Source: Butyricimonas faecihominis | Lineage (GTDB): Bacteria; Bacteroidota; Bacteroidia; Bacteroidales; Marinifilaceae | Assembly: GCF_033096445.1 (NCBI RefSeq) | Contig: NZ_AP028155.1 | Coordinates: forward strand, 4,345,880-4,409,879 | DNA: 64,000 bases | Direction of reading: 5' to 3' | Part shown: positions 25,648-34,462 of the stretch, one piece after another | Numbering within the stretch: position 1 is the first letter of the stretch | Layout of the letters: each line of letters starts with the position of its first letter | Position numbers and translations under genes: made by a program | The notes under the pieces: model-generated | Told to the model about the DNA's origin: nothing | Seen by the model: only the letters and a program-made list of their open reading frames with translations | Database searches by the model: none

Positions 25648-27171
25648 ATGAGAATGATATATAAGATTTTTCTGATCGGATTACTGGGAATTTTTCTGTT
25701 TGAAAGTTGCTATGATGACAAGGGAAATTATTCCTATCGTGCGATTAACGAGATCACCGTGAAACATGACTTTTTTGGAGACACGGTGTTACGTATGTAT
25801 TCTTTCGTGGATACGTTGCGAGTTTTTCCTGAAATTTCAACAACCGTTAACCATGATCCCGATAATTATGAGTATGAATGGGTGGCCGTGGGCGGCGATC
25901 CGACGATCGGGGGACAATATACGCTGGGAAAAGAGAAGGATTTGGTTTATCCGATTACTTTGCCTTCCCAGAGCTATAGTGTTTATTTTAAAATTCAGGA
26001 TAAGTCCACGGGATTAACCACGATTTCAAGTTTAAGTTTGCAATTGTCAACCTTGTTTTCGCGAGGATGGCTTGTGCTGGGGGAAGGAGATGACGGGCGA
26101 ACCCAGCTTGATATGGTATCAACGGGAGGAGAGGACACGACTTTGTTGAAAAATATTTTACAAGAGGTTGATTTGCAGGAATGGGGTAAGCCGACTTGCA
26201 TTTTTGTTCCTCCCTATCGCCCTGCCGCTGCATTGAATTATATTCATGTCGGGACGGATAAAGGTACTTACAGGCTTAGTACTTCAACCCTGTTGCCCAT
26301 TGAGGGGGCACATTTGAAATGGTCTTTTTATGATGTATCGGCTGCCGGAGAGTGCGTGATGACCGAGGCTGTACAGATTATGGGATATTACCGTGCTGCC
26401 CTTGTGGATGGTAATTTGTATTATACGGAATTGGGTGGCCAACAGGCTTGTTTCTTTGGATCCCCAAGTAATCATTACAAGGGTAATTATGATCTCTTCC
26501 CGGTGGGGGATAAAATCGGATATAGCGTGAAAGAACGGGGATATGCTACCGTGTTGTATAATAAGCGGGATGGGCGTTTCGTGTATCAAGAAAGTGGTTA
26601 CGGTACTCCTGTTGGCTACTGTGCGGATATGTCTGATCGGGTGGGGGATCCTTTCTCTTGGAAACCGGAATACGAGTACGTGACAACACTGAATTGTCAT
26701 AAAGGTTCGGGTTCGACTTACACGATATTAAGGGATGGAAGTGATTTTTATTTGTATAGTTACCGGATTTCCTATAGTTTCGGTATAATAAAACAATTAA
26801 TGGTAAAAATGGATAACGTGATCGACTTGGATAAGGCGGAGTTTTTCGGGACAAGTAATATGTTATCCGTGATTTACTATACCATGGGGAATAAACTGTA
26901 TGGTTACGATTTCGCGAGGAGGAAGTGTGAACTGTTGAAAACGTTTGATGGTTACGAGATTACCTTGTTTTTATCGGACATCTTGGTAGAGACTTCAAAG
27001 GATTATTTCTATATAGCGTTGTATAATCCGGCGAAACCGGCATCGACTGGCGGTGAGATCAGGAAATATGCGATTGTGGATGATGTGGATGATATTGTGA
27101 TCAAGGAGGAGAAAGGCTCGAAGTGGGAGGGGTTGTGCAAGGTGAAGAGTATTGCGTATAAACCTAGATGA
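25648..27171 (+). CDS. PKD-like family lipoprotein
   Basis: The 507-residue protein has a lipoprotein signal ending FLFESC and the opening YDDKGNYSYRAINEI typical of PKD-like lipoproteins next to SusC/SusD operons. A PKD-like domain (about 25-125) contains YEYEWVAVGG, followed by a long beta-rich part that may be a propeller-like fold. It is the last gene of the second uptake operon. A binding role on the cell surface is likely; the ligand is unknown. A terminator lies at 27352-27388. Confidence 0.85.
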   Translation: MRMIYKIFLIGLLGIFLFESCYDDKGNYSYRAINEITVKHDFFGDTVLRMYSFVDTLRVFPEISTTVNHDPDNYEYEWVAVGGDPTIGGQYTLGKEKDLVYPITLPSQSYSVYFKIQDKSTGLTTISSLSLQLSTLFSRGWLVLGEGDDGRTQLDMVSTGGEDTTLLKNILQEVDLQEWGKPTCIFVPPYRPAAALNYIHVGTDKGTYRLSTSTLLPIEGAHLKWSFYDVSAAGECVMTEAVQIMGYYRAALVDGNLYYTELGGQQACFFGSPSNHYKGNYDLFPVGDKIGYSVKERGYATVLYNKRDGRFVYQESGYGTPVGYCADMSDRVGDPFSWKPEYEYVTTLNCHKGSGSTYTILRDGSDFYLYSYRISYSFGIIKQLMVKMDNVIDLDKAEFFGTSNMLSVIYYTMGNKLYGYDFARRKCELLKTFDGYEITLFLSDILVETSKDYFYIALYNPAKPASTGGEIRKYAIVDDVDDIVIKEEKGSKWEGLCKVKSIAYKPR

Positions 27172-27240
27172 TGGAACGTGTGGGTGTTTAGTAGGCGGAT
27201 TCTGCTGAAACAGGTGTTGTCTAGAAAGTCAATTTACACA

Positions 27241-27289
27241 ACTACCCCCTCTAACTCCCCCTGTGTAAGGGGGGGCTGGTGGGGGTAGT
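27241..27289. repeat. Intergenic REP-like palindrome (ACTACCCCC family)
   Basis: ACTACCCCC (27241-27249) pairs with GGGGGTAGT (27281-27289), with an inner CCCCC/GGGGG stem. The first 22 bases are identical to 60584-60605 elsewhere in this window, so this is a dispersed repeat. Confidence 0.75.
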
Positions 27290-27351
27290 TGGTAAATACA
27301 AGCAGGACTTTTGACACACCCTCCCTTTTTATTTGTGACAATGACTTTAAT

Positions 27352-27388
27352 CGGTTACCGTTCTGCCCGGGTAATGTAACCGTTTTTT
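27352..27388 (+). terminator. Terminator of the second SusC/SusD operon
   Basis: CGGTTAC (27352-27358) pairs with GTAACCG (27376-27382), followed by six T residues. Confidence 0.85.
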
Positions 27389-28075
27389 ATGGGTAATAAT
27401 CTCCAATACTGCTTGCAAACCTCTTTCCCGGTCCTTGTTTGTCTATCGCGAAAGGGCGATGAAAGGGTAGTGAAAGGGACGGGGGAGATTATTACCCTAG
27501 TTAAAGGGGATGAAAACTAGGGCTGATGTGTGTGAATGGATTGTGTGATTTTGGGGTATCGGGGAGAACCAAAAGAGAAGTAAGGGAAATAGGAAGGTAA
27601 TAATCCCACTCTTTCGATGATCCCTCGAAATTTATTCAGAGCTGCTGCATAGCGTGTTGTGTGAGCCACGAGTAAGCTCTGAATAAGCTCTGGGGAAGGG
27701 GTATTATTTGGGTTAGATTACTTCTTTATTTGGGTTTATTCTCTACTTCATCGGGGACTTCGCTCGGGGTATGATATACTTCCTCTCTATTTACGCTATC
27801 TTTGGTGATTACTGTATAATAAGTTACGTGTCTTTTAATTCATACGATTTTATAAGTCGGATATATGCAGGGGGCAGTTACCATCCATGTTTATCGAAGG
27901 TGAATGCTCTATGAATGCAGGATGAATGCTTCGTGGTCTAAATGAACTATAAATAGAATGATTAACAAGTTAGAATCGAGGATAGGGGTTAGATAGGGAA
28001 ATGCCAGCCTTTTCCTAGGGGTATGATACCTCTCGGACGTTTCAAGTTGCTGACAAAAACGTTGTCCCGTCGGCA
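27389..28075. other. Gene-free stretch rich in inverted repeats
   Basis: No convincing gene is visible. Inverted repeats include GGGTAATAATCTCC (27391-27404) with its perfect complement at 27484-27497, and TCAGAGCT with AGCTCTGA near 27637 and 27675. Variants of GGTAATAAT recur near 27595 and, inverted, near 27697. It looks like a decayed repeat or mobile-element remnant. Confidence 0.55.
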
Positions 28076-28492
28076 CTATTCTTGTTTCTTTTCAATTTTG
28101 TTAATGAAGATGGTTTCGAACAGTTCGCCTCGGGTAAGTTTACCGTTTTGCAGGCAAATGGCCTCGATTCGTCCTTTGGCGCATAGAATGTTTTCGGGGA
28201 GTTTGTAGATGTCCTCGAAGAATACCAGCTTGATACCTTCTCTTTGGTAGGCAACTTGGACGACAAAGCGGTCGCTGCCGCGAAGGGAGTGTTTGTAGGA
28301 AATGTCGATGCGGGAGACCATTACGTCGATGCCTTGGTCGTGCAGGGCGGAAAAACTGGTTCCGGTGGTTTCCAAAAATTCGTGACGGGCGTGTTCCATG
28401 TAGTGTTGATAGTTGGAATTATTGACCACGCCTTGCAGGTCACATTCGTAGTCCCGTACTTTCATCTCTATTTCAAATGCGTAATCTTTCAT
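28076..28492 (-). CDS. Acyl-CoA thioesterase, hotdog fold (4HBT/YbgC type)
   Basis: Enzymes of this family hydrolyse acyl-CoA thioesters. The 138-residue protein shows the family start VRDYECDLQGVVNNSNYQHY (11-31), with the conserved Asp and Tyr near the active site, then a helix EHARHEFLETTG, and strands with ISYKHSLRGSDRFVV. Length is typical. A -7 box is at 28518-28525. It is a single gene; the acyl substrate cannot be told from the sequence. Confidence 0.9.
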   Translation of the reverse strand: MKDYAFEIEMKVRDYECDLQGVVNNSNYQHYMEHARHEFLETTGTSFSALHDQGIDVMVSRIDISYKHSLRGSDRFVVQVAYQREGIKLVFFEDIYKLPENILCAKGRIEAICLQNGKLTRGELFETIFINKIEKKQE

Positions 28493-28517
28493 GATTATAA
28501 GCCTATAAATTCGGGTA

Positions 28518-28525
28518 CAAACTTA
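28518..28525 (-). promoter_or_regulatory. -7 box of the thioesterase gene
   Basis: TAAGTTTG on the minus strand, 25 bases before the ATG, fits TAnnTTTG. Confidence 0.55.
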
Positions 28526-28639
28526 GTAAAATCTGTGATACTCGTTATGTTTTTTTTTGATGTTACGAAATATAATTAGAGAAAAACGGGATTTAGTCGA
28601 ATTATGATTCGTGATTTGGAAATTTGTTTTTTTCAGCAT

Positions 28640-29275
28640 TTATAAGCCTAATGATTCGTTGATAAGGATAATTTTGATTCGTTTTTGGGGGAGTGATTTT
28701 TCCGTGATGGTCCACGTGTTGCACAGGCGGTCGGCACTTTGACAATTCATGCAGGTTCTTGTCGTTTGGCAAGGGGTATGCAAGTGAGGGTGGCGAATGG
28801 CGTTGAGTGGGGCAGCTATCGTGCGAATACGCTCCATGGCTTGCTCGATGTCATCCGTGATTTTGTTGGTACCGATGAACAGAATGACGTGTTCCGGCCC
28901 GAAGGTGATGCCTGCTACCCGGTTACCTACCATGTCCACGTTGACAAGTTGCCCTTGGCGGGTGAGGGCATTAGTACCCGTGACGAATAAATCGGCGAGG
29001 AGGGCTTGGCGGCGCCAGTATGTTTTCTGGGCCCGGCTGTAACCGTCTTGAAAAGTCCGGATGAGAATGCATTCCGGTCGTTGCTCGATCTCGGAAAGAA
29101 TTCCCGTGGCTTTCATCGTTTCGGAGTCTCCCCATGAAATAGTGGTCGGTTTTATCTTGTCAAAAATTTCTTGAAAGAAAATGTCTCTAGCCTCTTGCCG
29201 GTTGTTGGCGAAGTAAACTTCGAAATGGTTTCTTTCCAAGGCTTTTATGGTTTGATCGATAATTGCTTGTTCCAT
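28640..29275 (-). CDS. LUD-domain protein (lactate utilisation LutC-like)
   Basis: The 211-residue protein belongs to the LUD-domain group: LERNHFEVYFANNRQEARD, TTISWGDSETMKATGI, DLFVTGTNALTRQGQLVNVD and GNRVAGITFGPEHVI follow the family in order. LutC-type proteins take part in oxidative lactate use together with LutA and LutB. Neither partner is nearby, so this looks like the stand-alone form common in anaerobes, whose role is unclear. A C-terminal Cys pattern (CQTTRTCMNCQSADRLC) is typical of this form and might bind a metal or cluster. Confidence 0.88.
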   Translation of the reverse strand: MEQAIIDQTIKALERNHFEVYFANNRQEARDIFFQEIFDKIKPTTISWGDSETMKATGILSEIEQRPECILIRTFQDGYSRAQKTYWRRQALLADLFVTGTNALTRQGQLVNVDMVGNRVAGITFGPEHVILFIGTNKITDDIEQAMERIRTIAAPLNAIRHPHLHTPCQTTRTCMNCQSADRLCNTWTITEKSLPQKRIKIILINESLGL

Positions 29276-29408
29276 ATTTCATTATTTTGGTTCGAGGGGT
29301 AAAGATAAAGATAAAAAATGAGAGAACGAGTCGGGTGGTTCCGAAAGCTACAAGTATGTGATGGTTGAAACAATAGATATTCTTATAATTGTTTGGTTGT
29401 TTTAATGA

Positions 29409-29481
29409 AAGCTGTTAAATTTGTGTTATCGCAACCGCTGTTACTGTAACAGCGGTTGCGATAACACAAATTTAACAGCTT
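29409..29481. repeat. Perfect 73-bp palindrome directly before the ATPase start codon
   Basis: Arms of 36 bases (29409-29444 and 29446-29481) are exact reverse complements around one central T at 29445. The right arm ends at the base before the ATG at 29482. The left arm contains TAAATTTG at 29416-29423, a perfect -7 box with TTTG 20 bases upstream (29392-29395), so transcription would start inside the palindrome and the mRNA would begin with a very stable hairpin. Confidence 0.97.
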
Positions 29482-30789
29482 ATGAAATTTTATAATAGAC
29501 AGAAAGAAATAGCTACCTTAAAAGAAATAGAGCAGAACTCTTCCAAGTCATCTCAGATGACTATAATGGTAGGTAGAAGACGTGTTGGCAAAACAACTCT
29601 TCTTAAACGTGCATTTGAGAAAAAGTCGGTATTGTATTTCTTTGTAGCAAAGAAAAATGAGGTGCTGTTATGTGAAGAATTTACTCGTGAAGTTGAAGAT
29701 AAGTTAGGAGTGGCTTTGGGACGTTTCCAGAATTTTGCATCTCTATTCAAGGCAATTATGGTGCTATCAAGTGAAAGAAATTTCACGTTGATTATTGACG
29801 AATTTCAAGAGTTTACCAGTCTAAATAAGTCCGTATTCAGTGATATGCAGAATATTTGGGACACTTACAAGGATCAAGGCCATATGAACTTGGTCCTCTG
29901 TGGTTCGATATATTCAATGATGAAAAGAATTTTTGAGAATTCAAAAGAGCCATTGTTTGGTAGAGCCACATCAAAAATGACCATTAAGCCGTTTGACATC
30001 GCAACTATCAAAGAGATATTGGCAGATCACAACCCCGATTATAAGCCCGATGATTTACTTGCTTTTTATATGGCTACAGGTGGTGTGGCTAAATACATAG
30101 AACAACTGGTTCAATTTCAGGCCTTAACCAAAACTAGGATTCTGGACGCCATATTCAAGGAAAATTCTTATTTTCTGAATGAGGGTAAAGATGTTTTAAT
30201 AGATGAGTTTGGCAAAGATTATGGTAATTATTTTTCTATCCTTTCTTTAATAGCTTCTTCCAAAACAGAACGTGGCGAAATGGAGAGCATTTTAGAAATG
30301 CCTGTTGGTGGTTATTTAGATAAACTTGAAAAGGAGTATAATATTATCAAGAGGGTACGCCCCTTCGGTGCTAAAGAGGGTAGCCGTAACAATAAATATC
30401 TGATTGAAGATAATTTCTTAAATCTTTGGTTCCGTTTTATTTATAAATATCGTAGTGCCATTGAGATTGGCAACTTGGACTATGTGCGTAACATAATGGA
30501 AAGGGATTATGATACATTCAGCGGGATTATATTAGAAAAATATTTCCGGGCAAAAATGATTGACTCTATGGAGTACTCGGATATTCAAGGCTATTGGAAT
30601 AATAAAGGAGAAGATGAAATAGACATTGTTGCTGTGAATGAGTTTGAAAAACGTATTGTTTTTTGTGAGATCAAGAGAAATCCTAAGCGAATTAGCTTAC
30701 CCATCCTTGAAGAGAAATCAAAAAACATCGTGAAAAAATTTTCTAAGTTTACGGTAGAGTACAAAGGCTTATCTTTAGAAGATATGTAG
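29482..30789 (+). CDS. AAA-type ATPase with DUF234/PD-(D/E)XK-like C-terminal domain
   Basis: The 435-residue protein belongs to the archaeal-type ATPase group that is multicopy in many Bacteroidales. It has Walker A GRRRVGKTT (31-39), Walker B LIIDEFQE (103-110), sensor-like LVLCGSIYSMM, a winged-helix middle (SSKTERGEMESILEM) and a DUF234-like C-terminus with WFRFIYKYRS. The end carries a nuclease-like pattern: GEDEIDIVAV with Asp381 and CEIKRN with Glu396-x-Lys398, as in PD-(D/E)XK enzymes. The biological role of this group is not established. A perfect 73-bp palindrome abuts the start codon. It stands alone between LUD and porin genes; its AT-richer composition suggests transfer. Confidence 0.9.
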   Translation: MKFYNRQKEIATLKEIEQNSSKSSQMTIMVGRRRVGKTTLLKRAFEKKSVLYFFVAKKNEVLLCEEFTREVEDKLGVALGRFQNFASLFKAIMVLSSERNFTLIIDEFQEFTSLNKSVFSDMQNIWDTYKDQGHMNLVLCGSIYSMMKRIFENSKEPLFGRATSKMTIKPFDIATIKEILADHNPDYKPDDLLAFYMATGGVAKYIEQLVQFQALTKTRILDAIFKENSYFLNEGKDVLIDEFGKDYGNYFSILSLIASSKTERGEMESILEMPVGGYLDKLEKEYNIIKRVRPFGAKEGSRNNKYLIEDNFLNLWFRFIYKYRSAIEIGNLDYVRNIMERDYDTFSGIILEKYFRAKMIDSMEYSDIQGYWNNKGEDEIDIVAVNEFEKRIVFCEIKRNPKRISLPILEEKSKNIVKKFSKFTVEYKGLSLEDM

Positions 30790-30858
30790 AGTTTGATTAC
30801 TGGATGATGTGATTAAATCTCTTGTGAGGAAGAAATCTATGAATTGTTGATTTTTTTG

Positions 30859-30866
30859 TATTTTTG
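30859..30866 (+). promoter_or_regulatory. -7 box of the porin gene
   Basis: TATTTTTG, 43 bases before the ATG of the porin, fits TAnnTTTG. Confidence 0.5.
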
Positions 30867-30909
30867 CAGGGTATTCTAATTCTATACAATTAAATTAATC
30901 CTTAAACTA

Positions 30910-32049
30910 TTGATGATGAGGCATACGCTATTGATTTTGATGCTATTGGTTTGTGGAATGAGTGCTTCGGCGCAGTTGACGTTGAAGTCGGAGAAGGGAG
31001 ATTTTGAGGCTCGTTTGATTGGTCGGGCGTTATTTGACGGAGGGGTGTTTTTTAGTGATAAAACGTCTTTGGGAAATGCGGTTGAGGTATATGATGTCCG
31101 CATGGGGACGGTGATTCGTTTCCTAGAAAGGTGGACCGGGAAGATCGAGATGGGGTTTGCCAAGAGTAAGGTGTCGATGAAAGATATTTATATCGAGTAT
31201 AATGACGGGAAGAATCTGTTCCGGGTGGGCCATTATTTCGAACCGTTCAGTTTGGAGTACCGGATCGGGACGTCTGATATGAAGTTTAACGGGGCAGCCG
31301 TGACCGGGATTGCTTTCGGGGATCGTCGGCGGCTGGGAATCAGTTACACGTATAATTGCGACGTGTTGAACGTGTCGGGAGGCGTGTTCAGCGATAAAGA
31401 TATTGACAACACGGAGAAAGGGGATGAAGGGTACGCGTTGTCGGGGAGAGTGTTGTACCGTCCTTATTCAAAGGAGAAGGACGTGATTCATGTCGGGGTT
31501 TCTTCTCGGTTTGGAGTGCAGGGAGAGGCAGAAGAGAACACGTTGACTTATTCGGCCGGGGCTCCTTCGAATTTGATTCCCGAGAAGTTTTTGAAGGCAG
31601 AGGTGACCGAGGCAATTAATGAATGGAAATTCGGGGCCGAGGTGGTGATGGTGCTTGACAGGTGGTATTTCCAGAGTGAATACCTGATGGCTCACGTGAA
31701 TCGTAAAGCGTCGGTTGAGAATTATAACGGTGACGGTTGGTACGCGCAAGTGGGGTATGCCTTACTGAATGGCCGTTATGGTTATAATAAAACGAGTGGT
31801 ATGGCCACGGCTCCGGGGGCGAAGAGCTTGGAAATTCTGTGTCGCTATAATATCACCGACATGAACGATAAGGATGCCGGAATTATGGGAGGAAAACAGA
31901 ATGATTTCTCGATTGGGGGTATCTATTATTTCAACAAGTATGTGGCAGCGAAAATGAGTTATAGCTTGGTGTGCTTGGATAAACATGCACCGATAGATGG
32001 GAAGCAGACGTTTAGTATGATACAGGGGAGGATTCAGTTGAGCTTTTAA
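30910..32049 (+). CDS. Phosphate-selective porin O/P-like outer-membrane protein
   Basis: The 379-residue protein has a signal peptide (LLVCGMSASAQ, cleavage near residue 21) followed by a beta barrel of 14-18 likely strands with alternating aromatic residues. FEARLIGRALFDGGVFF, KDIYIEYNDGKNLFRVGHYFEPF and SLEYRIGTSDMKF fit the OprO/OprP-like porin family, which forms anion-selective channels. It ends in the C-terminal strand MIQGRIQLSF. It is a single gene with its own promoter and is followed by a REP-like repeat. Phosphate selectivity cannot be judged from the sequence. Confidence 0.88.
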   Translation: MMMRHTLLILMLLVCGMSASAQLTLKSEKGDFEARLIGRALFDGGVFFSDKTSLGNAVEVYDVRMGTVIRFLERWTGKIEMGFAKSKVSMKDIYIEYNDGKNLFRVGHYFEPFSLEYRIGTSDMKFNGAAVTGIAFGDRRRLGISYTYNCDVLNVSGGVFSDKDIDNTEKGDEGYALSGRVLYRPYSKEKDVIHVGVSSRFGVQGEAEENTLTYSAGAPSNLIPEKFLKAEVTEAINEWKFGAEVVMVLDRWYFQSEYLMAHVNRKASVENYNGDGWYAQVGYALLNGRYGYNKTSGMATAPGAKSLEILCRYNITDMNDKDAGIMGGKQNDFSIGGIYYFNKYVAAKMSYSLVCLDKHAPIDGKQTFSMIQGRIQLSF

Positions 32050-32086
32050 ATAATTGAAAATTGAAAATGGAGAATTGAAAATGAAT

Positions 32087-32213
32087 TCCTCCGTCAGCTT
32101 GCTGACACCTCCTCTATAAACAGAGGAGGAGCTGGTGACTCTTCCCGAAGACGGTGAGTAATTCAACTCTCCCTCTGTTTATAGAGGGAGTACCCGAAGG
32201 GGGAGGGAGTTTG
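32087..32213. repeat. Pair of inverted REP-like elements between porin and topB
   Basis: Two palindromes face each other: CCTCCTCT-ATAAAC-AGAGGAGG and CTCCCTCT-GTTTAT-AGAGGGAG, whose loops are reverse complements. Flanking hairpins (GTCAGC/GCTGAC) and CCCGAAG segments occur. This is a dispersed intergenic repeat type seen in Bacteroidota and may act as a terminator for the porin gene. Confidence 0.75.
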
Positions 32214-32243
32214 GTCTAAAATCATTAAATCTAAAATTAATCG

Positions 32244-34361
32244 ATGCGTGTTTGTATAGCGGAAAAGCCGAGTGTGGCGAAGGAGATCGCGGAGGTTCTG
32301 GGAGCCAAAGTACGTCGGAATGGTTATTTCGAGGGGAATGACTATTGTGTGACGTGGACATTCGGGCATCTTTGTTCGTTGCAGGAACCGCACGAGTACA
32401 CGGAGAAGTGGAGGCAGTGGAATTTGAGTATGTTGCCGATGATTCCGTCCTCGTTCCGTATCAAGTTGATTGATGACGAGGGAATCAAACGGCAGTTTGC
32501 CATTATAGAGGAGTTGTTCAATCGGGCGGAGATGGTGATTAATTGTGGTGATGCGGGGCAGGAAGGGGAGTTGATCCAGCGCTGGGTGCTTACGAAGGCG
32601 AAGTGCAAGGCTCCGGTGATGCGGTTGTGGATTTCTTCGTTGACGGAAGAGGCGATCCGGGACGGGTTTGCCAAGTTGATGTCGTCGAAGGATTTTGACA
32701 CGCTATACGCTGCCGGGGCAGCCCGGGCGATCGGGGACTGGCTGTTGGGGATGAATGCCACGAGGGCTTACACGTTGCGCTACGGGAACGGGAAGAACGT
32801 GTTGTCGATCGGGCGGGTGCAGACCCCGACGTTGGCTCTGATTGTCGATCGGCAGAAAGCAATCGAGCAATTCAAACCGGAAACTTACTGGGAAGTACGG
32901 ACGGATTACCGGGGAGGCTGGTTCTCTTACACGAAAGGACGTTTCACGGTAAAGGAGGAGGCTGAGGCTTTCATGCAGGAGATTCTACCTTTAGAGTTGG
33001 AAATCAAGAGCGTGGAACGCAAAAAGGCCATGGAACACCCTCCGAAACTGTTCGACCTGACGTTGTTGCAGGTGGAGTGTAACCGGAAGTTTGCTTTCTC
33101 GGCGGACACGACTTTGAAAATCATCCAGTCGTTGTACGAGAAAAAGTTGACAACTTATCCCCGTGTAGATACGAATTTCTTACCGAATGATATATATCCC
33201 AAAGTTCCCGGGATTTTGAAGGGGCTGAAACCATACGTCACGTTGATCGACCCGATTATTAACGGGAGTAAGATACGAAAGTCTCCGAAGGTGTTCAATG
33301 ACAAGAAAATCACGGATCACCATGCCATTATTCCGACAGGAGTTTTTAGTTATGATATGACCCCGGATGAAAAGCGGGTGTATGATTTGGTGGCCCGACG
33401 GTTTATCGCGGTGTTCTATCCGGATTGCGAGATTGCGAACACGACGGTTATGGCTCAGGTGGGGGTGAACGAGTTCAAGGCAACCGGAAAACAGATTATT
33501 GACCCGGCTTGGCGGGTAGTTTTTCCCGCGGCATCGAACAAACAGAGTGATGAGAACGTGTTGCCTGTGTACGAGGTCGGGGAAAAGGGGCCGCACACGC
33601 CCGAATTGCAGGAGAAGGAGACGCAGCCGCCGAAGTATTACACGGAGGCGGATTTGCTGCGGGCGATGGAGACTGCCGGAAAACAGGTGGAAGACGAGGA
33701 ACTCCGGGATTTGATGAAGGAGAACGGGATAGGACGTCCGTCTACCCGGGCGGGGATTATCGAGACGTTATTGAAAAGAGGGTATATCCGGAAGGATAAA
33801 AAGCGGTTGGTGGCAACAGCCACGGGCGTTGAACTGATTGATACGATCCAGAATGACTTGTTGAAGTCGGCCGAGTTGACCGGACAATGGGAGAAAAAGT
33901 TGCGGATGATCGAGGAGGGGACTTACAACGTGTCGGATTTTATGGAGGAGTTGAAGGTGATGGTGAACGAGTTGGTACACGTGGTGAAGTGTTCTCCCCG
34001 GAAAGCGATCACCGTGGAGGTGGCAGAAGAGGCGGAAAAAGAATCTACCCCGAAAGAGAAGAAAGCCTCGAAGAAGGAGAAAGCTCCCGCAGAACCCGTC
34101 GTGTTGAAATGTCCGAAATGCGGGAACGGCGAGATTATCAAGGGACGGGCGGCTTGGGGGTGTAGCCTGTATCGGAAATCTTGTGATTTTATTATCCCCA
34201 TGGAATTTTTTGGGAAAAAATTAACACAGAAGCAAGTCGAGACTTTGGTGTTGAAAGGGAAAACGGGAGCGTTGAATGGCTTTAAAAATGAGGACGGTAG
34301 TACGTTTAGCGGCCTTCTGCGTTTGGATGATGGTTTCCGGGTGGTCGTGGATAAAAAGTAA
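32244..34361 (+). CDS. topB: DNA topoisomerase III
   Basis: This type IA topoisomerase relaxes or decatenates DNA by passing one strand through a transient break. The 705-residue protein has the TOPRIM domain (MRVCIAEKPSVAKEIA at 1-16 and CGDAGQEGELIQ near 97), LSIGRVQTPTLALIVDR, and the catalytic Tyr305 in TYPRVDT. A Lys/Glu-rich linker (about 610-630) leads to one C-terminal zinc ribbon (CPKCGNGEIIKG, CSLYRKSC). This is the plain chromosomal length. It is transcribed alone from after a REP element. Confidence 0.95.
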   Translation: MRVCIAEKPSVAKEIAEVLGAKVRRNGYFEGNDYCVTWTFGHLCSLQEPHEYTEKWRQWNLSMLPMIPSSFRIKLIDDEGIKRQFAIIEELFNRAEMVINCGDAGQEGELIQRWVLTKAKCKAPVMRLWISSLTEEAIRDGFAKLMSSKDFDTLYAAGAARAIGDWLLGMNATRAYTLRYGNGKNVLSIGRVQTPTLALIVDRQKAIEQFKPETYWEVRTDYRGGWFSYTKGRFTVKEEAEAFMQEILPLELEIKSVERKKAMEHPPKLFDLTLLQVECNRKFAFSADTTLKIIQSLYEKKLTTYPRVDTNFLPNDIYPKVPGILKGLKPYVTLIDPIINGSKIRKSPKVFNDKKITDHHAIIPTGVFSYDMTPDEKRVYDLVARRFIAVFYPDCEIANTTVMAQVGVNEFKATGKQIIDPAWRVVFPAASNKQSDENVLPVYEVGEKGPHTPELQEKETQPPKYYTEADLLRAMETAGKQVEDEELRDLMKENGIGRPSTRAGIIETLLKRGYIRKDKKRLVATATGVELIDTIQNDLLKSAELTGQWEKKLRMIEEGTYNVSDFMEELKVMVNELVHVVKCSPRKAITVEVAEEAEKESTPKEKKASKKEKAPAEPVVLKCPKCGNGEIIKGRAAWGCSLYRKSCDFIIPMEFFGKKLTQKQVETLVLKGKTGALNGFKNEDGSTFSGLLRLDDGFRVVVDKK

Positions 34362-34423
34362 GGGGTTGTATTAAATCTATCTTAAAACCTTTTTTACGTG
34401 ATATAGGTCTGAGTTTTAATCCT

Positions 34424-34431
34424 TAGCTTTG
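34424..34431 (+). promoter_or_regulatory. -7 box of the TlpA-like gene
   Basis: TAGCTTTG, 31 bases before the ATG, fits TAnnTTTG. Confidence 0.55.
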
Positions 34432-34462
34432 TGTTACAATAAAAAATAAACAAAGAAAAGCT

